Part shown: positions 55,175-62,419 of the stretch, piece after piece
Numbering within the stretch: the first letter of the stretch is position 1
Layout of the letters: every line of letters begins with the position of its first letter
Source of the DNA: Flavobacterium segetis
GTDB lineage: Bacteria; Bacteroidota; Bacteroidia; Flavobacteriales; Flavobacteriaceae
Direction: 5' to 3'
Length of the DNA: 64,000 nt
Assembly: GCF_900129575.1 (NCBI RefSeq)
Contig: NZ_FQWE01000006.1
Location: 62,001-126,000, forward strand
Translations under genes and position numbers: made by a program
Notes under the pieces: model-generated
The model's database searches: none
The model's input: the letters and a program-made list of their open reading frames with translations, nothing else
Told to the model about the DNA's origin: nothing

Positions 55175-56575
55175 TTATTTTTTGTGGTAACCTAATATTT
55201 GTAATACCTCGTCGGCGGTTTGCTGCTCAGAGAAAACTTCGGTGGCTAAAATTCCATTTTCATCTCGATCTATCAAAATATGTTTAGGTTGTGGAATCAA
55301 GCAATGGTGTAAGCCTCCATATCCGCCTATGGTTTCCTGATATGCTCCAGTATTAAAAAAACCTATATACAGTGGTTTTTCTTTGTTGTATTTAGGCAAA
55401 TAGATGGCATTCATATTTTGCTCTGAGTTATAGTAATCGTCGCTGTCACAAGTCAATCCACCTAATAATACTCGCTCGTAGGTTTCGTTCCAGCGATTCA
55501 CAGCTAGCATTATAAAACGCTTATTTATTGCCCAAGTATCAGGCAAGGTTGTGATAAAAGAGGAATCAATCATATTCCATTTCTCTCTATCATTTTGTTG
55601 TTTCTGATATAACACCTGATATATTGCGCCACCGCTTTCTCCAACGGTAAATGATCCAAATTCAGTAAAAATATTGGGAACATTAACTTCAGCCTCATCA
55701 CAAGCAATTTTTATTTGATTGATAATTTCATCAATCATATATTGATAATCAAAATCGAATGCTAATGAATTTTTGATTGGGAAGCCACCACCTATATTTA
55801 ATCCATCTAACGATGGACATTCCTTTTTTAAAGCAACATAAACTTTTATACATTTAACAAGCTCGTTCCAATAATACGCAGTATCATTGATCCCAGTATT
55901 TATAAAAAAGTGCAACATTTTAAGTTCCAAATTTTTATTGTCTTGAATTTGCTTTTTGTAAAAGCTAACAATGTTTTTATATCCAATTCCAAGACGTGAA
56001 GTGTAAAACTCAAATTTTGGTTCTTCTTCTGCTGCAATTCGTATTCCTATTTTGAATTTCCCTTTTATTTCAGCCTGTAATAAATCCAGTTCTTCGTAAT
56101 TATCTATTATTGGAATGGTATTCTTATGCCCATTATTGATCAAGCGAGCAATATTTTCAATATATTGATCTCTTTTAAATCCGTTACAAATCACGTAAGT
56201 GCTTTTATTGATTTTGCCATTAACTAATAAGTTTTCGACAATATTAATATCAAAAGCAGACGACGTTTCAATATGAATGTTATTTTTAAAAGCTTCATTC
56301 ATTATATACTCAAAATGAGAACTTTTTGTACAATAGCAGTAGTAATACTTTGCCTCATACTTATTTTTCTCCATCGATTTTCTAAACCATGCTTTGGCTT
56401 TGTTGATATTATTTGAAATCTGTGGCAAATAGGTAAATTTTAAAGGTGTACCATATTGCTCAACTAACTTCATCAAATCAATATTATGAAATTGAAGGTT
56501 TTCTTTGTTTAATTTAAATTCTTCTTGAGGGAAATAATAGGTTTGATTGATTAAATCAGAATATTTTGTATTCAT
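55175..56575 (-). CDS. speA: Biosynthetic arginine decarboxylase (PLP, fold III)
   Basis: 466 residues. PLP barrel with the Lys-bearing strand YYYCYCTKSSHFEYIMNEAF, HIETSSAFDINIVENLL, the LNIGGGFP loop and a C-terminal GGLTCDSDDYY motif, where the active Cys and Asp sit. It converts arginine to agmatine for polyamine synthesis. A DHS-like gene follows; no agmatinase is encoded next to it. An exact -7 box (56813-56820) lies 238 bp upstream. PLP-dependent lysine/ornithine specificity cannot be excluded. Confidence 0.85.
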   Translation of the reverse strand: MNTKYSDLINQTYYFPQEEFKLNKENLQFHNIDLMKLVEQYGTPLKFTYLPQISNNINKAKAWFRKSMEKNKYEAKYYYCYCTKSSHFEYIMNEAFKNNIHIETSSAFDINIVENLLVNGKINKSTYVICNGFKRDQYIENIARLINNGHKNTIPIIDNYEELDLLQAEIKGKFKIGIRIAAEEEPKFEFYTSRLGIGYKNIVSFYKKQIQDNKNLELKMLHFFINTGINDTAYYWNELVKCIKVYVALKKECPSLDGLNIGGGFPIKNSLAFDFDYQYMIDEIINQIKIACDEAEVNVPNIFTEFGSFTVGESGGAIYQVLYQKQQNDREKWNMIDSSFITTLPDTWAINKRFIMLAVNRWNETYERVLLGGLTCDSDDYYNSEQNMNAIYLPKYNKEKPLYIGFFNTGAYQETIGGYGGLHHCLIPQPKHILIDRDENGILATEVFSEQQTADEVLQILGYHKK

Positions 56576-56627
56576 TAGTTTTTGATATTATAGATTAGAA
56601 TATTTGAAAAAGACTATATCTAAAAAA

Positions 56628-56807
56628 TCAAACTCGAATATTAGCATAAATAATTTGAAGCTTTTCATGATCAGCCTTCAAATATTGAAAGATGTCAAAA
56701 CTAAAGTTACCCTTAATAGAGTAAAACCGTTTTAATATTCTTAAAAAAGAAATTTTTTTTCGAGTTTTACTAGAACTATAACTGCGTTTGTTTTGACATT
56801 TTTTCAT
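56628..56807 (-). CDS. Possible leaderless small basic protein, 59 residues
   Basis: ATG 56807 is five bases from a perfect -7 box, so a transcript would begin at about the start codon. The frame gives a strongly basic sequence (MKKCQNKRSYSSSKTRKKIS, then FLRILKRFYSIKG) and ends 52 bp before speA. It may be a real protein, a leader peptide or only the speA leader RNA. No homologue family is known to me. Confidence 0.3.
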   Translation of the reverse strand: MKKCQNKRSYSSSKTRKKISFLRILKRFYSIKGNFSFDIFQYLKADHEKLQIIYANIRV

Positions 56808-56812
56808 TGGTG

Positions 56813-56820
56813 CAAATGTA
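56813..56820 (-). promoter_or_regulatory. -7 box upstream of speA
   Basis: Minus-strand TACATTTG followed by CACC matches TAnnTTTG exactly. A -33 TTG is not present at 18-20 bp. It is the only good promoter candidate for speA, giving a leader of about 230 nt. Confidence 0.55.
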
Positions 56821-56862
56821 AAAAATAATATAAACACTGCGCGTGCTTTTTATTAAAATTTA

Positions 56863-57930
56863 TTACGATTTATAATCTTGAAACGCTTTAAGAATTAATT
56901 CATTTTCAACGGATTGATTAATTTTTATTTTTCCTATTCCTTCTATTAATGCAAACTGTATACTGCCATATTCGTTTTTCTTGTCATGGATTAGCAGATC
57001 AAGTATCGGATCGATATCTTTTTCGTCAAAAATTATAGTATCATAAATTGATTTCAAGCAAGATTTTATCTCCTTATAATCATCTTGAGTAATTAGTTTA
57101 TTACTCCAAGATATATAACTTTCTAAAATCATTCCTACCGCAATTGCTTCGCCATGAAGTAATGTTTTTTTATTTTCGTTCTCTAGAAAATAACTCTCGA
57201 TAGCGTGACCTAATGTGTGACCAAAATTCAAAGATTTGCGAATATTTTTTTCAGTTGGATCTTGGGTAACAATTTCATTTTTTATTTCAACAGATCGATA
57301 AATCAAGGAATCGAAATCGGCAAAATCAACTGATTTCAAGTCGAGAAATTGTTGCCAATATAATTTATCGTAAATCAAACCATGTTTTAACATTTCAGCA
57401 AGGCCTGAGCGCATTTCATTTTGCGGAACTGTTTCAAGATATTGTGTATCAATAAGTACCATCTTTGGTACATTGATGACTCCAATTTGGTTTTTTAAAT
57501 TCCCTAAATCAACACCATTTTTTCCACCTACTGATGCATCTACCATTGCAAGCAAAGTAGTTGGAATATGTATAAAATCAATTCCACGTTTAAAAGTAGA
57601 AGCTACAAAACCTCCTAAATCAGTAACAACTCCACCACCTAAATTAATTATTAATGTTTTTCGGTCAGCGCCAAGTTCCGTTAGCACATTCCAAATTTGG
57701 ACACAAGTCTCGATATTTTTATTGTGTTCGCCAGCTTCAAATTCGATGATTTCAATTGTTAAATCTGTTTCCAGAAATGGTAAAAAATAAGGCAGACAAA
57801 GCTCATTTGTATTGTTGTCTACAATTATAAAGATATTGGAATATTTATTTTCTATTAAATGAAGGTTTAACTGTTCATATCCTTTTACGTTAAAATGAAC
57901 TAGATAATTATTGGCTTGAATTGAATGCAT
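56863..57930 (-). CDS. aroB: 3-dehydroquinate synthase
   Basis: 355 residues. NAD-binding GGGVVTDLGGFVASTFKRG, PTTLLAMVDASVGGKNGVDL and metal-binding His residues in RKSLNFGHTLGHAIE and LLHGEAIAVGMILE are the AroB signature. It converts DAHP to dehydroquinate in the shikimate pathway. Stand-alone gene; divergent from the proline dehydrogenase gene. Confidence 0.95.
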   Translation of the reverse strand: MHSIQANNYLVHFNVKGYEQLNLHLIENKYSNIFIIVDNNTNELCLPYFLPFLETDLTIEIIEFEAGEHNKNIETCVQIWNVLTELGADRKTLIINLGGGVVTDLGGFVASTFKRGIDFIHIPTTLLAMVDASVGGKNGVDLGNLKNQIGVINVPKMVLIDTQYLETVPQNEMRSGLAEMLKHGLIYDKLYWQQFLDLKSVDFADFDSLIYRSVEIKNEIVTQDPTEKNIRKSLNFGHTLGHAIESYFLENENKKTLLHGEAIAVGMILESYISWSNKLITQDDYKEIKSCLKSIYDTIIFDEKDIDPILDLLIHDKKNEYGSIQFALIEGIGKIKINQSVENELILKAFQDYKS

Positions 57931-57995
57931 TTTCTATATTTTGTTATTATTACAAAATAAGGTAATTTTTGCTGAATAATATTTAAAACTCTCTA

Positions 57996-58003
57996 TATAT
58001 TTG
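57996..58003 (+). promoter_or_regulatory. -7 box of the proline dehydrogenase gene
   Basis: TATATTTG matches TAnnTTTG, 19 bp upstream of ATG 58023. A TTG at 57969-57971 is 24 bp away, a little long for a -33. Confidence 0.65.
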
Positions 58004-58022
58004 TACACAAAAAATCAAACGG

Positions 58023-59198
58023 ATGGAAAAATTATTTGATAATACACAAGTTGCATTTGCATTAAAAAGTGATACGGAGCTGGATAGGGCTTATTTTCTT
58101 TTTAAAATGATCGATAATCAACCGTTAGTTCGAATAGGAACTGCGGTAACTAACTTTGCTTTAAAAGCAAACCTTCCGGTTGAAGGATTAATTCGAGCAA
58201 CTGTATTTGACCACTTTTGCGGTGGTATAAATGAAGTTGATTGCCTTTCGGTGGTTGATAAATTATATACAAAAGGAGTTTCTTCAGTACTTGATTATTC
58301 TGTAGAAGGAAAAGAGGAAGAAGGTCAATTTGATGCGGCTTTAGAAATGACATTAAAAACAATTGAATTTGCCAAAGAGCGTTTAGCCATCCCTTTTGCG
58401 GTTTTTAAACCAACTGGTTTTGGAAGATTTGAATTATATGAAAAAATTGGTGCAAAGCAAACTTTAAAACTTTCAGAACAAGAGGAATGGAGTAGAGTTA
58501 TAAAACGTTTTGACACTGTATGCAGCGAAGCTCATAAAAAAAATGTAGCCTTATTAATTGATGGTGAAGAGAGTTGGATGCAAGATGCTGCAGATGATCT
58601 AGTTATGCAGATGATGCAAAAATACAACAAAGATAAATGTATTGTTTTTAACACTTTGCAATTATATCGCTGGGATCGTTTGGATTATTTGAAAAAATTG
58701 CAGGAGAAAGCTAAAAGCGAGGGTTTTTATATTGGTATGAAATTAGTTCGTGGTGCGTACATGGAAAAAGAAATAGCACGTGCTGTTGAAAAAGGTTATC
58801 CATCACCAATTTGTGAAACTAAAGAAGCAACAGATAAAAATTATGATGAAACTGTAATTTACATGACAAATCATTTAGATCAAATGTCAATTTTTGCAGG
58901 AACACACAATGAATTAAGCACTTATAAATTGATGGACTTAATGCAGCAAAAAGCTATTAAAAGCAATGATAATAGAATTTGGTTTGGTCAATTATACGGA
59001 ATGAGCGATAATATCAGTTATAATTTAGCTGCAAATGGTTATAATGTTGCTAAGTATTTACCATTTGGTCCAGTAAAAGATGTTATGCCGTACCTGATTC
59101 GTCGCGCTGAAGAAAACACTTCGGTAGCAGGACAAACAAGTCGTGAATTATCGATGATAAAAACGGAGCGAAAAAGAAGGAAAGAAAATAATAATTAG
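58023..59198 (+). CDS. Proline dehydrogenase
   Basis: 391 residues, the compact monofunctional PRODH form. Barrel segments include VEGLIRATVFDHFCGG, SVLDYSVEGKEEE, FKPTGFGRFELYEKI, LLIDGEESWMQD, YIGMKLVRGAYMEKE and YLPFGPVKDVMPYLIRRAEE, the last carrying the conserved Arg pair that binds proline. It oxidises proline to pyrroline-5-carboxylate with FAD. No fused P5C dehydrogenase, so that step is elsewhere. A bidirectional hairpin terminator follows. Confidence 0.93.
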   Translation: MEKLFDNTQVAFALKSDTELDRAYFLFKMIDNQPLVRIGTAVTNFALKANLPVEGLIRATVFDHFCGGINEVDCLSVVDKLYTKGVSSVLDYSVEGKEEEGQFDAALEMTLKTIEFAKERLAIPFAVFKPTGFGRFELYEKIGAKQTLKLSEQEEWSRVIKRFDTVCSEAHKKNVALLIDGEESWMQDAADDLVMQMMQKYNKDKCIVFNTLQLYRWDRLDYLKKLQEKAKSEGFYIGMKLVRGAYMEKEIARAVEKGYPSPICETKEATDKNYDETVIYMTNHLDQMSIFAGTHNELSTYKLMDLMQQKAIKSNDNRIWFGQLYGMSDNISYNLAANGYNVAKYLPFGPVKDVMPYLIRRAEENTSVAGQTSRELSMIKTERKRRKENNN

Positions 59199-59220
59199 TG
59201 ATTAGTTAATCTAAAGATAT

Positions 59221-59252
59221 AAAAAGCTCCAGTTTTCTAATTGGAGCTTTTT
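59221..59252. terminator. Bidirectional terminator
   Basis: AAAAAGCTCCA and TGGAGCTTTTT form a perfect 11-bp stem over a 10-nt loop with A/T runs on both sides. It terminates the proline dehydrogenase gene and, on minus, the ABC exporter gene. Confidence 0.85.
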
Positions 59253-59302
59253 GATTTATAATTACATTGACTATTAACAATTGAATAGATTTAGATTAAA
59301 GT

Positions 59303-61087
59303 TTATGAATTACTAAACTGTAAATTACTTAGATTTTTATAGATTCCGTTTTCTAATGTGATTAACTCTTGATGAGTTCCTTGTTCAGAAATTGTTCCAT
59401 TATCTAAAACTAAAATTTGATCAGCACTTCGTATAGTTGAAAGTCTATGCGCAATAATTATGCTTGTTCGTCCTTCCATTAAAATTTCTAATGCTTCTTG
59501 AACTAACTTTTCACTTTCACTATCTAAAGAAGACGTTGCTTCATCTAAAATTAAAATACTTGGATTTTTTAATAAAGCTCGTGCAATTGCAATACGCTGT
59601 CTTTGACCACCAGATAATTTAATTCCTCTTTCACCTACAAGCGTTTCAAATTTTTCAGGAAAACTTTCAATAAAATTGTATGCATTGGCTTGTTTTGCTG
59701 CTAATAGAATTTCTGCTTCTGATGCGTCCGGTTTACCGTAAGCAATATTCTCTTTAATCGTTCCTCCAAATAATATCACATCTTGAGGAACGATACTCAT
59801 ATTACCACGAAGTTGTTCTAGGTCAAAATTATAAATATTTTTTCCGTCAACTAATATTTCTCCGCTATCAACATTATAAAACCTCAGTAATAATGAGGCA
59901 ATTGTTGATTTTCCTGTTCCACTTGGACCAACAATCGCTATTTTTTGACCAAATTTTGCAGTGAAATTAACATCTTTTAAAACTTTAATCTCCTTACGGG
60001 ACGGATAACTAAATTCTACATTCTTAAAGGTAACATCGCCTTTTATTTTTTGAGTAGCTGCATTTTGAACTGAATTTATTTTTTCAGGAGATTCATCTAA
60101 TAATTCAAATACGCGCTCAGTTGCACCAATTGCTTTTTGAATTTGCGCATAAAGCTCAGCAATTCCTCCAAAAGAAGCGCCTACAAAAGTAGAGTACAAT
60201 ACAAATGAAATTAATTGTCCAACACTCATTTCTCCGCTAATACTCAAACGAACACCAAACCATACTACAGCGACAATGGCACCAAATAAGCAGAAAATAA
60301 TAAAGGATGCAAAGTAACCTCGATATTTTCCGCCTTTTATTGCAATAGTAACAACTTCCTTGATTTTACCATTATAACGAGCAATCTCGTACCATTCATT
60401 GGCGAAAGCCTTTACAATAGAAATTCCTTGCATGGTTTCCTCAACTATAACTTGGCTTTCAGCGACTTTATCTTGAACGCTCTTTGAATATTTTCTAATA
60501 AATCTACCAAAAATTACTGCCGCAACGGCAACAAGCGGTACAACAGATAGCATCAAAAGTGTGAGTTTGATACTTTCATTTGCTAGTAATAAGACACCTC
60601 CAATAATTAGAATGAATTGTCTTAAAAATTCCGCAATTGTTGAAGTTAACGTGTCTTGTATTTGAGTTATATCGGAACTGATGCGGCTGTTTAATTCTCC
60701 AACCCTTTTCTGAGAAAAAAACGACATTGGAAGTTTTACTAAATTACTGTATAAAGCTAGTCTCAAGTTTGCTAAAGTATGTTCGGTAAAATTCACAAAT
60801 AGATAGAGTCTAAAAAAAGAGAAAATGGATTGCATAAATAATATGACCACTAAGCCAAGCGCTATATAATTAGCTTGAGACATGTCTTTATTTTTAACAC
60901 AATCGATAAGCATTCCCATCAATTTAGGAAAGGCTAGGGCAGTAGCACCAGTGAAGAGCAAAAAAACCAAACCAACATAAAATTTCCATTTATGATTACC
61001 CGCATATTTAAAAATAATTAGTGCTTTATTGAGTGATGTAGCTGTTATTTTTGATTTGGGTAAATCGTTTTCTTTAAATCGTGCCAT
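59303..61087 (-). CDS. ABC exporter, MsbA-like (fused membrane and ATPase domains)
   Basis: 594 residues. Six transmembrane helices in the first 320 residues, then an ATPase with Walker A VGPSGTGKSTIA, Q-loop SIVPQDVIL, signature LSGGQRQRIAIARAL, Walker B SILILDEATSSLD and H-loop IIIAHRLSTIRS. Half-size transporter that works as a homodimer; lipid A or drug/lipid flipping is likely for the MsbA group. Own perfect promoter. Confidence 0.92.
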   Translation of the reverse strand: MARFKENDLPKSKITATSLNKALIIFKYAGNHKWKFYVGLVFLLFTGATALAFPKLMGMLIDCVKNKDMSQANYIALGLVVILFMQSIFSFFRLYLFVNFTEHTLANLRLALYSNLVKLPMSFFSQKRVGELNSRISSDITQIQDTLTSTIAEFLRQFILIIGGVLLLANESIKLTLLMLSVVPLVAVAAVIFGRFIRKYSKSVQDKVAESQVIVEETMQGISIVKAFANEWYEIARYNGKIKEVVTIAIKGGKYRGYFASFIIFCLFGAIVAVVWFGVRLSISGEMSVGQLISFVLYSTFVGASFGGIAELYAQIQKAIGATERVFELLDESPEKINSVQNAATQKIKGDVTFKNVEFSYPSRKEIKVLKDVNFTAKFGQKIAIVGPSGTGKSTIASLLLRFYNVDSGEILVDGKNIYNFDLEQLRGNMSIVPQDVILFGGTIKENIAYGKPDASEAEILLAAKQANAYNFIESFPEKFETLVGERGIKLSGGQRQRIAIARALLKNPSILILDEATSSLDSESEKLVQEALEILMEGRTSIIIAHRLSTIRSADQILVLDNGTISEQGTHQELITLENGIYKNLSNLQFSNS

Positions 61088-61105
61088 TATTTATTTTTTA
61101 TGCAG

Positions 61106-61136
61106 CAAATGTAAGACTATAGCAACTCAATACAAA
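61106..61136 (-). promoter_or_regulatory. Promoter of the ABC exporter gene
   Basis: Minus strand TTTG (61136-61133), 19-bp spacer, TACATTTG (61113-61106): a full match to the flavobacterial consensus, 18 nt before the start codon. Confidence 0.85.
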
Positions 61137-61230
61137 AAAATCATATTGATTAGTCTCTTATTTAAAATGCTGTAAAAGAGTGGAAAAGAAAATTTAGAAT
61201 AATTTTTATATTTTTATTTTTAAAAAGTGC

Positions 61231-61260
61231 TTGTGAATACCATTTCTAAATGTATATTTG
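61231..61260 (+). promoter_or_regulatory. Promoter of tRNA-Val
   Basis: TTG (61231-61233), 19-bp spacer and TATATTTG (61253-61260). The tRNA starts 39 bp after the -7 box. Confidence 0.8.
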
Positions 61261-61299
61261 CACCAGCAGTAAAGGAAACGAAATTGCTGAAAAACATAA

Positions 61300-61374
61300 G
61301 GGCGATTAGCTCAGCTGGTTCAGAGCACCTCGTTTACACCGAGGGGGTCGGGGGTTCGAACCCCTCATCGCCCA
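61300..61374 (+). tRNA. tRNA-Val (anticodon TAC)
   Basis: Cloverleaf: acceptor GGGCGAT/ATCGCCC with discriminator A, D-arm with AGCTCAGCTGGTT, anticodon arm CCTCG-TTTACAC-CGAGG with TAC at 61335-61337, T-arm GGGGG-TTCGAAC-CCCTC. CCA is not encoded. It has its own promoter and a strong terminator. Confidence 0.96.
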
Positions 61375-61378
61375 CAAA

Positions 61379-61407
61379 ACTCCTCAAGATATTGAGGAGT
61401 TTTTTTA
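61379..61407 (+). terminator. Intrinsic terminator of tRNA-Val
   Basis: ACTCCTCAA and TTGAGGAGT pair over a 4-nt loop, then seven T, four bases after the tRNA. Confidence 0.9.
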
Positions 61408-61539
61408 TGAAATTAATGTTCAAACTGTTCGCAATTGTTATGACAAATAAAACATAGTTTAAGATCAAATAAAACGATGTCAATTATCTGTTTAAGATTT
61501 TTAATGTGACCAAATTTTTAATGAAGATTAAAATAGTAT

Positions 61540-61547
61540 TATATTTG
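61540..61547 (+). promoter_or_regulatory. -7 box of fabG
   Basis: TATATTTG, an exact TAnnTTTG, 32 bp before the start codon. No clear TTG at the -33 position. Confidence 0.6.
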
Positions 61548-61579
61548 ATTTTGAATGTAAAAATAACCAACAAAATAAT

Positions 61580-62326
61580 ATGAAATTACTTGAAGGAAAA
61601 GTAGCTATAATTACAGGCGCTAGTCGTGGAATTGGCAAGGGAGTTGCAGAGGTATTTGCCAAACATGGTGCAAATATTGCTTTTACTTATAGTTCATCTG
61701 TTGAGTCAGCTAATGCATTAGAAAATGAGTTAAACGCTCTTGGAATTAAAGCAAAAGGATATCAATCTGATGCGTCGGATTTTAATCAAGCACAAATTTT
61801 TGTTGATGCAGTATTAGCTGAATTTGGAACGGTTGATATTTTAATTAACAATGCTGGAATAACGAAAGACAACTTATTAATGCGCATGTCAGAAGAAGAT
61901 TTTGATAAGGTGATTGATGTTAATTTGAAGTCGGTATTCAATATGACAAAGGCTATCCAACGAACTTTCTTAAAACAACGTTCTGGCTCAATTATAAATA
62001 TGAGTTCAGTTGTTGGAGTCAAAGGGAATGCAGGACAAACGAATTATGCGGCTTCAAAAGCGGGTGTTATTGGTTTCTCTAAATCAGTAGCTTTAGAATT
62101 AGGCTCGCGCAATATTCGTTGTAATGTTATTGCTCCGGGATTTATCGAAACTGAGATGACAGCTAAACTAAATGAAGATGTTGTTAAAGGGTGGAGAGAC
62201 GGAATTCCATTGAAACGCGGCGGAACTACCGAAGATGTTGCTAATGCTTGTTTATTTTTTGCATCTGACATGAGTGCTTATGTAACTGGTCAAGTGATGA
62301 ACGTATGCGGAGGAATGCTTACATAA
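61580..62326 (+). CDS. fabG: 3-oxoacyl-[acyl-carrier-protein] reductase
   Basis: 248 residues, the standard FabG length. NADPH-binding TGASRGIGKG, INNAG, catalytic Ser in INMSSVVG, and YAASKAG with the Tyr-x3-Lys pair. The end ends in VTGQVMNVCGGMLT like FabG. It reduces 3-oxoacyl-ACP in fatty acid elongation. Another SDR activity is possible, but length and motifs favour FabG. Confidence 0.92.
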   Translation: MKLLEGKVAIITGASRGIGKGVAEVFAKHGANIAFTYSSSVESANALENELNALGIKAKGYQSDASDFNQAQIFVDAVLAEFGTVDILINNAGITKDNLLMRMSEEDFDKVIDVNLKSVFNMTKAIQRTFLKQRSGSIINMSSVVGVKGNAGQTNYAASKAGVIGFSKSVALELGSRNIRCNVIAPGFIETEMTAKLNEDVVKGWRDGIPLKRGGTTEDVANACLFFASDMSAYVTGQVMNVCGGMLT

Positions 62327-62419
62327 TGATGAATTCAACTATTGTAAAATTCAAAAAATTAAAGACTTTAAGATAAATGATTATTTATTTTTTTGACCTT
62401 ATGTTTTTATTATAAAAAT

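Noticed and set aside
57473..57790. 105-residue ORF antisense to aroB
   Set aside because: Frame opposite a strong conserved gene; low-complexity Pro/Ser/Lys composition, no start context.
61227..61457. Plus-strand ORF across tRNA-Val
   Set aside because: It reads through the tRNA, its promoter and its terminator, so it is a chance frame.
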